A stretch of 64,000 nt of DNA from Massilia rhizosphaerae (lineage in GTDB: Bacteria > Pseudomonadota > Gammaproteobacteria > Burkholderiales > Burkholderiaceae_D): assembly GCF_016093545.1 (NCBI RefSeq), contig NZ_JADKYX010000007.1:218376-282375 (forward strand). The letters run 5' to 3'. Below, piece after piece: positions 1-8,412 of this stretch. The notes under the pieces are model-generated. The model was not told where the DNA came from. It saw only the letters and a list, made by a program, of their open reading frames with translations, and searched no databases. The translations under genes and the position numbers were made by a program. Position 1 is the first letter of the stretch; each line of letters starts with the position of its first letter.

Positions 1-359
1 CTCGGCTTCTCCTTTGCATATGCGGTTCCCGGCCAAAAGCCGTGCTGGATAAAATCCGAGATCCAGTCCTTTCCATCGTAGCCGGCAATGTGGCCGGCCG
101 GGTTACCATGCTTGGTTGGCTGAATCACGACAATATCGCCTCGCTGGAACGGGAACGTGTCGGGATTATCAACCGAAATGGCATGAAAGCCATTGCTCAG
201 TAGTGTGGGACCATACAGTCTGGCTGGCGTCGGATGACCCTTGGTGTCCGCACCGCCTGCCTCAAGAGCCAGGCGAACGAATTTTGCACAATGCGACTGG
301 CTATGCTTGCCGGCGTGCTCGCGCAGGTAGGTCGCAAATTTGATCGTGTCGAATGGCAT
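1..359 (-). CDS. Probable T6SS cysteine amidase effector (NlpC/P60- or CHAP-like), 3' end outside window
   Basis: 119 codons are visible; the gene continues past base 1. The start at 359 follows a strong GGAGGTGAT site 11-12 bases after the hcp stop, so the two are probably cotranscribed and coupled. The protein has a Cys in SQSHCAKFVRLALEAGG (about residues 20-34), then a hydrophobic GDIVVIQP strand, then GHIAGYDGKDWISDF (about 87-101) with a His. This order of nucleophilic Cys and later GH(I/V)A His is that of papain-like peptidoglycan amidases such as the Tae effectors. There is no signal peptide, as expected for an effector carried by Hcp. Inference: a type VI secretion amidase loaded through the adjacent Hcp; its immunity gene would lie outside the window. 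The exact Tae family is not assigned. Confidence 0.7.
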   Translation of the reverse strand, partial: MPFDTIKFATYLREHAGKHSQSHCAKFVRLALEAGGADTKGHPTPARLYGPTLLSNGFHAISVDNPDTFPFQRGDIVVIQPTKHGNPAGHIAGYDGKDWISDFIQHGFWPGTAYAKEKP

Positions 360-371
360 GATCACCTCCGA

Positions 372-866
372 TCACGCAATCTTATTGGCTGCCAGATCCC
401 AACCTCCCGCAGTGTTGCCGGCGCTTCCGCCACCGATCTTCTGTTGTGTGTACTTCCATTTGATCTTGGAATATTTCAGGTTGACGATCTCGGAAAGATA
501 CGATTCATCGCCACCCAGATGCGGCTTCACCATTCCGATCAATACATTTTCCAGTTCGATGTCAAAATACTTGACTCGCGATCCGTCTCCATCAGCACGG
601 AAAAATTCGAACTTGGCTTTCGGGATGGTTTTACCCATCGCGCAGGTCTGAGCAAGGATCGGCGAAGAAAGGTCGGCCAACTTCGTAAACGAGACGTCGT
701 CCAGTTCGGCTCTCTCGGCGGTGTGACCGCCTGCAGTCGATGACGTGGCACTCTTTGGTTGAAAGACGCCCCAATGGACGCCCGTCACCTCGATCCAATC
801 CTTATGTTTGTCGTCTTGGGACTCGCCCTTGATGCCATCGATTTGCAGGTACACGTCAAATGCCAT
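372..866 (-). CDS. hcp: Type VI secretion system tube protein Hcp
   Basis: 164 residues, the usual Hcp length. The protein opens MAFDVYLQIDGIKGES, the classic Hcp start, and has the family's later segments HKDWIEVTGVHWGV, GKTIPKAKFEFFRADG and YFDIELENVLIG. Hcp forms hexameric rings that stack into the T6SS inner tube and also carries small effectors in its lumen. An upstream in-frame ATG at 956 would add 30 residues with no family resemblance; the start at 866 has a GGAGAC ribosome site and matches the family N-terminus. The residues after about 145 (GGGSAGNTAGGWDLAANK) form a flexible tail. The amidase-like effector gene directly downstream suggests that this Hcp is effector-dedicated. No other T6SS structural genes are in the window. 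Confidence 0.93.
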   Translation of the reverse strand: MAFDVYLQIDGIKGESQDDKHKDWIEVTGVHWGVFQPKSATSSTAGGHTAERAELDDVSFTKLADLSSPILAQTCAMGKTIPKAKFEFFRADGDGSRVKYFDIELENVLIGMVKPHLGGDESYLSEIVNLKYSKIKWKYTQQKIGGGSAGNTAGGWDLAANKIA

Positions 867-1156
867 TGCTGTCTCCAGAAAAGCAGGATTATTGATGGGG
901 AAGTGACTCGGCACGCGTTGAACTCGCCATTCGCACGATGTCGGCCGAGCGGTCAAAGCGTGATTGTTGCGTGTCCCCTTGATAGGCAGTTGGGTGTCAG
1001 GCAGGTTCGCAGATGAGCCGGATCAATGGAGCAGCAGATTGCTAACGTCATGCCGCCAGCGCGAACGCCGGCGGCGTCGATGACCCGGCGTACTCGAGCC
1101 GGGTCACCAAGGTCAGGCAGGACGGTTGTTCACGTGCTCCCGACGTCTACCGGGTC

Positions 1157-3637
1157 TCACGGCTTGGCAGCGTACAGTCCAATCTCGGACAGCGTCGTGA
1201 AGCTCGTGTCGCCGTTATTGGACGTGATGTTGAGCCGGTACCAGCGATAGGCGCCCGGGCTCGCGACCGTGTAGCTGTGCATCTGGATGCGGTTGGGGAA
1301 CGCCTGGTCGCTTTGCGTATCGAGCGTCGTCCAGTTGACGCCGTCGTTGGAGCCCTGGAACTGCCAATCCTTCGGGTCGCGGCCGATCTTGTCGGTGGAG
1401 CTGATGACCGTGTAGCGCTGGACCGTCTCCGTGCGGCCGAGGTCGTACTGCAGCCAGCCCATCACGCCCGAGTAGAACCAGTACGACCCCGAGTTCTGGT
1501 CGAAGACGTACTTGGCGTTGGCCGGGTTGTTGGCGCTGTCGTTCGGGGTGCCGCCGGTGGCGACGTTCACCAGCGGATGGACCGGCGTGGCGCTGTCCTC
1601 GGGCGAGCTGCCGCTCGAGCCGGCGGCGTTCATCGCCATGACGGTGTAGTAGTAGGTCGTGCCGTTGGTCACCGTGGTGTCCGTGTAGCTGCCGCCCTTG
1701 ACGTTATCCGCGACCGTCACGTAGGGGCCGCCGCTCGATGTGGCGCGCAGCACCTCATAGCTGGTGGCGCCGAACGACTGCTGCCAGCGCAGCGGGACGG
1801 CGCCGTCGCCCGGCTCGGCCAGCAGCGTCGCGGGCGCGGCCGGGATGGCGGTCGGCGCGCCGCCGTCGCCGCCCGTGACCTGGACGTGGCTGAAGGTGGA
1901 GGTATTCAGCGTGCCGTTGGCAACCGAGGCGACCACGAGGCCGACGTAAATCGTGTCGGGCAGCGGGCCGTCGATGCGGCCGACGTCGGTGGCGGCCCAG
2001 TTGGTGCCGTCGGGGGACACGTAGCCGGTGATCATGTTGCCGATGCGCTCGAGCTTCACCCAGTAAGAGGGCACGGTATTCGCGATGTTGAAGGCCTTGT
2101 TGCCGTAGTTCGTGCCGCCGTACACCGAGAGGTTCGGCATGTTCTGCTCGGCCTGGATCCGGTTGGTGACGGCCATCCAGGCGCGCGGCGCGCCCTGGGC
2201 CAGGCTCGTGCGCATCATGACGCCCGCCTTTGCGGATATGTTGGTGTTCTGGACCGATTCGACTTTCGCGATGATGGCGCCGTCGCCGGTGAGGGTCTGG
2301 TAGGCGAAGTGGCAGCTGTCGCTCGTGCCCCAGATTTCGGCGCCGCCTCCCTTTACGGTCCATTTGCCGTCGGCGTAGGTGGCCGAGCCGGCCGGAGCGG
2401 CGCCGCCGATATCGACATCGGTCAAGCCAGTGGTGATCGATGCGGTCGCGGGAATGGCCAGTGCCGGCGGGGGCGTCGCCGTCGAGGTATCGACGTCCTT
2501 CAGGAACATGAAGCTGGTGCTGTCCACCGGCATCCAGAGGCGCCGCTGCGCGATATACGGGGCCTGCATGCCCTTGCGCAGGACGTAGGCGCCATAGATC
2601 TGGTTGAGCGCAATGTTGCCGCCGCCCCAGCCGCCCCATCCGCGGTTGGTATTGTCGGCGATGTAGTAGGCATCGGTCGTCCCGAACGGGAGGAACGGCG
2701 TCGGCGCGAGTTCGTTCACGCGCGCGAAGTATTCACCGGCCGCCAGCAGGCGGTTGTCGAAATCGGAGTAGACGTCGATGCCTTGCTTCCACAGCGCTTC
2801 GGCCAGCATCGTCAGCGATTTGAGCTGCCCGTGAGCGTGTCCCTGGTCGCGCAGGGAGTCGCCGAGCATGCCGATGTCGTTGGAACTGCGCAGGCCGATG
2901 TGGGCGAGCGTGCGGGTCTGGGCGACGACCCGGTTCAGCGTATCGGCGTCGTCGTTGAAGATGGCCATCAACCCGAGGGCGTTCAGGGCCAGCGCGCCCT
3001 TGTTGGCGGCGCCGAACATGTTTTCGCCGTAGGGGTTCGATGCCGGCATCAGCACGTTGGCGAAATAGTTCTTGACCGTCGCCGTGTCGCTGTCCGTCCA
3101 ATCCGGCCAGGTGCCGCGCAGGATGTCCGCGGCGCCCACGAACGCGTAGGCGTAGTCGCCCAGGTCGAGCATCGATTCGCGGCCCGAGAACGCGGTCTGG
3201 GTGGTGGCCCACGCCGTCAGGATGTCGTGCGCCTTTTTCGCGTAGTCTTTGTTGCCGGTGAAATACCACATCCGCGTCAGGTCCCAGATCGCGACCATGT
3301 CGTTGCGCCATGGCCAGAGATTCATGTCGGGTGCGCGGCTCACGGTCGCGTACGGCCCGGCCATCACGTAGGTGAGCTTGGCCTTGCCGTCGTTTGCCAA
3401 TTGGTCGTAGGCGGACTTCCATGGCTGCTTGCCTTGGTCGACGTACGTCTTGAGCGTCTGGAGATCGGAGAGGGTGAGCGGTGCGCCCGGATGCGTGAAA
3501 CCGGTGGCCTGCGCGGCGCTGTAACCCGGCAGCATCGCGGTGCTCAACGCGAGCAGCGCAGCGGCGACACCGGTTCGCTTGAACTTGCGGGCCGTCGTTC
3601 GGATCGTCATGGAGCATTCTTTGGAACTGTTTTTCAT
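1157..3637 (-). CDS. Secreted alginate-lyase-family protein with FnIII and discoidin modules (copy 1)
   Basis: 826 residues. A signal peptide covers about 1-42. An alginate-lyase superfamily (alpha/alpha toroid) domain covers about 47-390, with WPWRNDMVAIWDLTRMWYF, ENMFGAANKGALAL and LRDQGHAHGQL segments. A beta-sandwich of about 200 residues follows (WTVKGGGAEIW...GDGAIIAKVES...AGVMMRTSL), of the DUF1349/LamG-like type. Next come a fibronectin type III domain (PAAPATLLAEPGDGAVPLRWQ...TTYYYTVMA) and a C-terminal F5/8 type C-like carbohydrate-binding domain (about 695-826). The start at 3637 is chosen because MKNSS and the preceding AAGGGTACCG are shared with the tandem copy at 4612-7053. It is probably an exported polyuronide-degrading lyase; the true substrate is not certain from sequence. 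Confidence 0.82.
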   Translation of the reverse strand: MKNSSKECSMTIRTTARKFKRTGVAAALLALSTAMLPGYSAAQATGFTHPGAPLTLSDLQTLKTYVDQGKQPWKSAYDQLANDGKAKLTYVMAGPYATVSRAPDMNLWPWRNDMVAIWDLTRMWYFTGNKDYAKKAHDILTAWATTQTAFSGRESMLDLGDYAYAFVGAADILRGTWPDWTDSDTATVKNYFANVLMPASNPYGENMFGAANKGALALNALGLMAIFNDDADTLNRVVAQTRTLAHIGLRSSNDIGMLGDSLRDQGHAHGQLKSLTMLAEALWKQGIDVYSDFDNRLLAAGEYFARVNELAPTPFLPFGTTDAYYIADNTNRGWGGWGGGNIALNQIYGAYVLRKGMQAPYIAQRRLWMPVDSTSFMFLKDVDTSTATPPPALAIPATASITTGLTDVDIGGAAPAGSATYADGKWTVKGGGAEIWGTSDSCHFAYQTLTGDGAIIAKVESVQNTNISAKAGVMMRTSLAQGAPRAWMAVTNRIQAEQNMPNLSVYGGTNYGNKAFNIANTVPSYWVKLERIGNMITGYVSPDGTNWAATDVGRIDGPLPDTIYVGLVVASVANGTLNTSTFSHVQVTGGDGGAPTAIPAAPATLLAEPGDGAVPLRWQQSFGATSYEVLRATSSGGPYVTVADNVKGGSYTDTTVTNGTTYYYTVMAMNAAGSSGSSPEDSATPVHPLVNVATGGTPNDSANNPANAKYVFDQNSGSYWFYSGVMGWLQYDLGRTETVQRYTVISSTDKIGRDPKDWQFQGSNDGVNWTTLDTQSDQAFPNRIQMHSYTVASPGAYRWYRLNITSNNGDTSFTTLSEIGLYAAKP

Positions 3638-4187
3638 CGGTACCCTTCGTTAATAAACATCACTCACCAGCGCGTCGATCGTGAAGCCGAGGCGACAACC
3701 TCGGCAATACGGCGTCGTGCGCCGGAACCGTCACGTTCAAGGGCGTCCCGGGCGTCCCCGTCGCCTTGCCCGCAGCCTCGCTTGGACACGAGGAATTTGT
3801 TCGAGCGTCAAACTGTTAAATTATGGCAGTCATATTGCCGTACGGCAATAGCTTTCGTATGTATAAATATTGCGAAGAATTAATTTAACATTAATTTTTC
3901 CAGCGCGACGTTCAGTTTGTGTTAACGAATGGCATCGATGAATACCTGTGGGACACAGGCCGCGACAAGCACGTATGATGCTGAAGGGCGATACGGTGTA
4001 CTTGCAGCTGACGGACTACGGCATGAAGCAGGTCGAGGAACCGCAAGACGCGCACGACAAGGACGAAGACTTCCTCGGTAGCGTGCTGAAGGCGATGGCG
4101 CTCAGCGGCGTGAAGCAATTCCTCAACCACGGCCTGGCGCTGTCGTTGGCCGACACGCGGTCCGGGCAACGTTGCCGGCATGCCGGC
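3638..4187. other. Intergenic region between alginate-lyase copies: duplicated promoter DNA and a gene remnant
   Basis: About 550 bases without an intact gene. The left part (3721-3870) is the upstream region of copy 1 and is repeated upstream of copy 2. The right part (3948-4190) has coding character on the plus strand but no complete gene. The stretch 3810-3935 is markedly AT-rich and probably holds the copy 1 promoter. Confidence 0.6.
3721..3870. repeat. Duplicated upstream region, copy A
   Basis: Shares an ordered series of blocks with 7113-7262: GTCACGTTCAAG-GCGTC, GGGCGTCCCCGT-GCCTTG, ATTTGTTCGAGC, GGATTATGGC or the equivalent AAATTATGGC, and TTCGTATGTA. The segment lies upstream of alginate-lyase copy 1 (minus strand). 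The similarity shows that the tandem duplication included regulatory DNA, so both genes may answer the same signal. Confidence 0.75.
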
Positions 4188-4190
4188 CTA
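3948..4190 (+). pseudogene. Possible remnant of a small conserved gene
   Basis: From about 3975 one plus-strand frame reads MMLKGDTVYLQLTDYGMKQ, then an acidic linker, then FLGSVLKAMALSGVKQFLNH and LALSLADTRSG. This looks like real protein: alternating hydrophobic strands and an amphipathic helix. The frame then runs antisense through the DUF1232 gene, and a TAA at about 4190 lies in another frame, so the 3' end looks shifted or lost. I do not recognise the family. It could also be a genuine gene with a displaced stop. Confidence 0.3.
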
Positions 4191-4445
4191 AGGGCGCGTA
4201 AAACCGTCGAGGACGTGCGCGGGCAGCATTTTCACCATGGCGTGCAGGACGAGCGGCACGAGCACGAGCTCATCGACCGCGCCGATCACGGGCAGCGTGA
4301 AATTCAACGGCTCGACAGCGAACAGCGCGAGGCCGGCCAGGCCGGGCAACAACCACCCGGGACGTTTCTCGTGCCGGAGGGCGAACCACAGCAGGCGCAG
4401 GTCCTGGCCGGCGACGACGCGCCACAATGCAAAGATGCGTTTCAT
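4188..4445 (-). CDS. DUF1232-type small membrane protein
   Basis: 85 residues. The start at 4445 (MKRIFALWR) follows GGAGGGAAGCC; longer upstream in-frame starts give low-complexity sequence. The pattern LLWFALRHEKRPGWLLPGLAGLALFAVEPLNF, then LPVIGAVDELVLVPLVLHAMVKMLP, is that of the YkvA/DUF1232 family, in which a short hydrophobic hairpin holds a conserved P-(I/V)-(I/L)-G-x-(L/V)-D-(D/E) motif (here PVIGAVDE). The family's usual SPIDLIPD stretch is replaced by EPLNFTLP. The function is unknown. It sits alone between the two lyase copies and may be older than the duplication or have been trapped by it. Confidence 0.7.
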   Translation of the reverse strand: MKRIFALWRVVAGQDLRLLWFALRHEKRPGWLLPGLAGLALFAVEPLNFTLPVIGAVDELVLVPLVLHAMVKMLPAHVLDGFTRP

Positions 4446-4611
4446 GGCTTCCCTCCATGGATCAGGGTGTTTTGCGGTGCCTCCTACATGGGACGTCCGG
4501 GCCTGAACACAATAGGAAACGAGCAAGCCGGGTTGAAAAGCGCCGGCCCGCACCGTCGGCGGATGAACCCCAAGAGCCGGTGCCCAGCTTTTGGGGTTCG
4601 GTTCATGCGTC

Positions 4612-7053
4612 TTACGGCCTGGGAACGAACAGCCCCAGGTCGGCGACCGCCGTCGAGGCGGTGTCGCCATTATTGGCCGTGATGTTGAGCCGGTAGTAGC
4701 GATACGCGCTTCCACCCGCGACCGGGTAGCCTTTCAGCTGAAGACGATTGGCGAACACCTGGCCGCTTTGCGCGTCGAGCGTCGTCCAGTTGACGCCGTC
4801 GTTGGAGCCCTGGAACTGCCAGTCCTTCGGATCGCGTGCGGCCACATCGGCGCTGATGATCGTATAACGCTGGATCACCGCGGTGTGGCCCAGGTCGTAC
4901 TTCAGCCAGCCGGTCGGGGCCGCGTAGAGCCATTTCGTCGCTGAGTTCTGGTCGAAGGCTTGTGCCGCGTTGTTCGCGTTGTTCGCGCTGTCGGTGGCGG
5001 TGCCGCCGGTCGCGACGTTGATCATTGCGCGGGCCGGCGTGGCGCTGTCCTCGGGAGAATTGGCGCTCGTGCCGGCGGCGTTGGTCGCCGTGACCGTGTA
5101 GTAGTAGGTCATGCCGTTGCTCACCGCGGTGTCCGTGTAGCTGCCGTCCGTGATGCCGTACGCGACGGTCGTGTAGGGGCCGCCGCTGAACGTGGAGCGT
5201 TTGACGGTGTAGCTGGTGGCGCCGAACGACTGCTGCCAGCGCAGCGGGACGGCGCCATCGCCCGGCTCGGCCAGCAGCGTCGCGGGCGCGGCCGGGATGG
5301 CGGCCGGCGCGCCGCCGTCGCCGCCCGTGACCTGGACGTTGCTGAAGACGGAGGTGTTCAGCGTGCCGTTGGCGTGCGAGCAGACCACGAGGCCGACATA
5401 GATCGTGTTGGGCAGCGTGCCGTCGATGCGGCCGACGTCGGTGGCGGCCCAGTTGGTGCCGTCGGGAGACACATAGCCGGTGATCATGTTGCCGATGCGC
5501 TCGAGCTTGACCCAGTAGGACGGCACGGTGTTCGCGATGGCATAGCCCTTGTTGCCGTAGTTCGAGCCGCCGTACACCGAGAGGTTTTGCATGTTCTGCT
5601 CGACCTTGACCTGGTTGGTGACGACCATCAGGGCGCGCGGCGCGCCCTGGGCCAGGCTCGTGCGCATCATCACGCCCGCTTTGGCATAGATGCTGGTGTT
5701 CTGGATCGACTCGACCTTCGCGACGATGGCGCCGTCGCCGGTGAGGGCCTGGTAGGCGAAGTGGCTGCTGTCGCTTGTGCTCCACGTGTCCGCGCCGGCG
5801 CCCACCACGGTCCATTTGCCGTTGGCGTACGACGACCTGCCGGCCGGGGTGGCGCCACCGATATCGATATCATTCAATGGCGAAGTGAGCGAGGTGGTCG
5901 CGGGAATGGCGAGCCCCGGCGCGGGTGCCGCCGTCGAGGTGTCGACGTCCTTCATGAACATGAAGCTGGTGCTGTCCACCGGCATCCAGAGGCGCCGCTG
6001 CGCGATATACGGCGCCTGCATGCCTTTGCGGACCACGTAGGCGCCATGGATCTGGTTGAGTACGATGTTCCCGCCGCCCCAGCCGCGGTTGGTATTGTCG
6101 GCGATGTAGTAGGCATCGGTGGTGCCGAACGGGAGGAACGGCGTGGGCGCGAGTTCGTTCACGCGCGCGAAATATTCGCCGGCCCCCAGCAGCCGGTTGT
6201 CCAGCTCGGAATAGACGTCGATGCCTTGTTTCCACAGCGCCTCGGCGAGCATGGTCAGCGACAGCAGTTGCCCATGGGCGTGCCCCTGGTCGCGCAGGGA
6301 GTCGCCGAGCATGCCGATGTCGTTGGAACTGCGCAGGCCGATGTGGGCGAGGGTGCGGAGCTGGTAGACGACCTTGTCCAGCGCCGCGGCGTCGTCGTCG
6401 AAGATGTCCATCAACCCGAGGGCAACGAGGGCCAGCGCCCCCTTGTTGGCGGCGCCGAACATGTTTTCGCCATACGGGTTCGCCGCCGGCAGCAGGACAT
6501 TGGTGAAATAGTTCTTTACCGTGGCCGTATCGCTGGCGGTCCAACCCGGCCAGGTGCCGCGCAGGATATCCGCGCCGCCCACGAACCTGAAGGCATAGTC
6601 GCCCAGGTCGAGCATCGACTCGCTGCCCGAGAACGAAGTCTGGGTGGTGGCCCACGCCATCAGGATGTCGTGCGCTTTCTTGGCGTAGGCGTCGTTGCGG
6701 GTGAAATACCACATCCGCGAGAGATTCCAGACCGCGACCATGTCATTGCGCCATGGCCAGAGATTCACGTCGGGGCTGCGGCTCACGGTCGCGTACGGAC
6801 CGGCCATGACGTAGGTGAGCTGCGATTTGCCGTCGGCCGCCAATTGGTCATAGCCGGACTTCCATGGCTGCTTGCCTTGATCGACGTACGTCTTGAGCGT
6901 ACTGAGATCGGAGAGGGTGAGCGGCGTGCCCGGATGCGTGAACCCGGTGACCTGCGCGGTGGCGTGACCCGGCAGCACGGTGGTGCCCGCCAGGAGGAGT
7001 GTTGCCAGGATGTGTCGGATGCCCAAAGACTGTTCTCTAGAACTATTTTTCAT
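4612..7053 (-). CDS. Secreted alginate-lyase-family protein with FnIII and discoidin modules (copy 2)
   Basis: 813 residues from the ATG at 7053, preceded by AAAGGGGTACCG exactly as in copy 1; an ATG at 7068 would add five residues. The domain order is identical to 1157-3637: signal peptide, alginate-lyase superfamily domain, beta-sandwich, fibronectin type III, F5/8-like domain. The catalytic-region segments (WPWRNDMVAVWNLSRMWYF, ENMFGAANKGALAL, LRDQGHAHGQL) are kept. Differences cluster in the beta-sandwich, the linker and the discoidin domain. The signal peptide is also different: copy 2 lacks the MTIRTTARKFKR part. The pair is a recent but already diverging tandem duplication, so the binding domains may have different specificities. 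Confidence 0.82.
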   Translation of the reverse strand: MKNSSREQSLGIRHILATLLLAGTTVLPGHATAQVTGFTHPGTPLTLSDLSTLKTYVDQGKQPWKSGYDQLAADGKSQLTYVMAGPYATVSRSPDVNLWPWRNDMVAVWNLSRMWYFTRNDAYAKKAHDILMAWATTQTSFSGSESMLDLGDYAFRFVGGADILRGTWPGWTASDTATVKNYFTNVLLPAANPYGENMFGAANKGALALVALGLMDIFDDDAAALDKVVYQLRTLAHIGLRSSNDIGMLGDSLRDQGHAHGQLLSLTMLAEALWKQGIDVYSELDNRLLGAGEYFARVNELAPTPFLPFGTTDAYYIADNTNRGWGGGNIVLNQIHGAYVVRKGMQAPYIAQRRLWMPVDSTSFMFMKDVDTSTAAPAPGLAIPATTSLTSPLNDIDIGGATPAGRSSYANGKWTVVGAGADTWSTSDSSHFAYQALTGDGAIVAKVESIQNTSIYAKAGVMMRTSLAQGAPRALMVVTNQVKVEQNMQNLSVYGGSNYGNKGYAIANTVPSYWVKLERIGNMITGYVSPDGTNWAATDVGRIDGTLPNTIYVGLVVCSHANGTLNTSVFSNVQVTGGDGGAPAAIPAAPATLLAEPGDGAVPLRWQQSFGATSYTVKRSTFSGGPYTTVAYGITDGSYTDTAVSNGMTYYYTVTATNAAGTSANSPEDSATPARAMINVATGGTATDSANNANNAAQAFDQNSATKWLYAAPTGWLKYDLGHTAVIQRYTIISADVAARDPKDWQFQGSNDGVNWTTLDAQSGQVFANRLQLKGYPVAGGSAYRYYRLNITANNGDTASTAVADLGLFVPRP

Positions 7054-7404
7054 CGGTACCCCTTTCATGGGTGAACATCATTAACCGGCGACAACGTCAG
7101 CCTCACGACATCGCGCCGGGACTGTCACGTTCAAGAGCGTCGCGGGCGTCCCCGTTGCCTTGGCCGTGGTCTCGCAAGGCTGCGAGATATTTGTTCGAGC
7201 AAAAAACTGATGGATTATGGCGGACATATCGCCGTGCACGTTATGGTTCGTATGTACATTTAAGTTATATCAAGTTAACGATAACAACTTTTGAGACATA
7301 TTCGCCGCGCGGCACGCGCGCGTCACGACACGGCCCGCATCCTCCCGCTGGTTTAATATCGCTGTGGCCCGAGGGCGGGCAGACATTCGGACAAAGGAAC
7401 ACGC
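7054..7404. other. Divergent intergenic region between lyase copy 2 and the dehydrogenase gene
   Basis: About 350 bases with no gene. The left half holds the duplicated upstream block (7113-7262). The right half holds the leader of the plus-strand dehydrogenase gene, ending with AAAGGAACACGC before its ATG. Bases 7200-7300 are AT-rich, consistent with divergent promoters. Confidence 0.6.
7113..7262. repeat. Duplicated upstream region, copy B
   Basis: Counterpart of 3721-3870, with the same blocks in the same order, located upstream of alginate-lyase copy 2. The copies differ by scattered substitutions and small indels, so the duplication is not brand-new. Confidence 0.75.
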
Positions 7405-8286
7405 ATGAGCATCGCATTCATCGGCCTGGGCAGCATGGGCCACCACATGGCCGCCAACCTGCTGAAGTCGGGCCGGCCCGTGCATGTCTGGAACCGCAGT
7501 CCGGAACCCGTGCGGGCGCTGGCGGCGCAGGGCGCGAAGCCGGCCGCGACGCCCGCCGAATGCGGCATCGCCGACGTCGTCTTCACCATGCTCGCGGACG
7601 ACGCCGCCACGCGCGCCGTGCTGCTGGACGGCGGGGTGCTGGCCGCGATGGCGCCCGGCAGCATCCACGTCAACATGGCGACCGTTTCCGTCGCGTTCGC
7701 GCGCGAGATGGCGGCGCTGCACGTCGAACGCGGCGTCGGCTACGTCGCCGCGCCCGTGCTGGGCCGCGTGGACGTCGCGCAGGCGGGCAAGCTGAACATC
7801 CTGGCCGGCGGCAGCGACGAATTGATCGCGCGCGTGCAGCCGTTGTTCGACCTGATGGGACAGACGACGTGGCGCTTCGGCAGCGCGCCGGAGCAGGCGA
7901 ACGCGGTCAAGCTCGCGTGCAACCTGATGCTCGCGTGCGCGATCGAGGCGACGGGCGAGGGCGCCGCCCTGGCGCGGGCGCATGGCGTGGCGGCCGGGGA
8001 CTTCGTCGACCTGGTCACGAGCACGCTGTTCGCCGGCTCGCCCGTCTACAAGGGCTATGGCGGGATGATCGCCGAGCAGCGTTATTCTCCCGCCGGCTTC
8101 AAGCTGTCGCTGGGCCTGAAGGACGTGCGGCTCGCGGTGGAGGCGGGCCGGGACAAGGGCTTGCCGCTGGCGTTCGGCGCGACCTTGCAGGCGACGTTGC
8201 AGGATGCCGTGGCGCAGGGCGATGCCGACCTCGACCTGGCAGCGCTGGGCAAGCACGCGGCGCGGCGGGGCGGCCTGAAAGGCTAG
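7405..8286 (+). CDS. NAD(P)-dependent oxidoreductase, 3-hydroxyisobutyrate dehydrogenase family
   Basis: 293 residues, the standard length. The N-terminal Rossmann fold starts IAFIGLGSMGHHMAANLLKSG (GxGxMGxxMAxNL). The all-helical C-terminal domain contains EQANAVKLACNLMLA, in which the Lys is the family's catalytic residue and the Asn its partner. Members oxidise beta-hydroxyacids (3-hydroxyisobutyrate, tartronate semialdehyde, glyoxylate reductase-like reactions) in the cytoplasm. Alginate and pectin breakdown yields keto- and hydroxyacids, so a role in uronate catabolism is tempting next to the lyases, but this is inference. A ribosome site AAAGGAAC precedes the ATG. Confidence 0.88.
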   Translation: MSIAFIGLGSMGHHMAANLLKSGRPVHVWNRSPEPVRALAAQGAKPAATPAECGIADVVFTMLADDAATRAVLLDGGVLAAMAPGSIHVNMATVSVAFAREMAALHVERGVGYVAAPVLGRVDVAQAGKLNILAGGSDELIARVQPLFDLMGQTTWRFGSAPEQANAVKLACNLMLACAIEATGEGAALARAHGVAAGDFVDLVTSTLFAGSPVYKGYGGMIAEQRYSPAGFKLSLGLKDVRLAVEAGRDKGLPLAFGATLQATLQDAVAQGDADLDLAALGKHAARRGGLKG

Positions 8287-8412
8287 CGGCCGCGTGTGGC
8301 GCCGTGCCGACGAAAATGAAATAAAAACAATTTAATTACAATTATGTAACGACAAAATTCTTTTTGGAATGATATATTGATACATATCAAATTCTTCCAA
8401 GGGGAATCCGCG

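Noticed and set aside
1081..1106. Nine-base inverted repeat TGACCCGGC/GCCGGGTCA after the first lyase as a terminator
   Set aside because: The stem is good but no T-run follows on the gene's strand; kept as unproven.
1277..3883. An 868-codon plus-strand frame across the first lyase gene
   Set aside because: It runs antisense to a clearly real gene and has the Arg/Val/Gly-rich composition typical of GC-rich shadow frames; the same applies at 4960-7074, 10895-12856 and 12778-15399.
4565..4599. Hairpin GAACCCCAA/TTGGGGTTC after the second lyase as a Rho-independent terminator
   Set aside because: The loop is 17 bases and there is no T-run; it could be a weak terminator but the evidence is insufficient.
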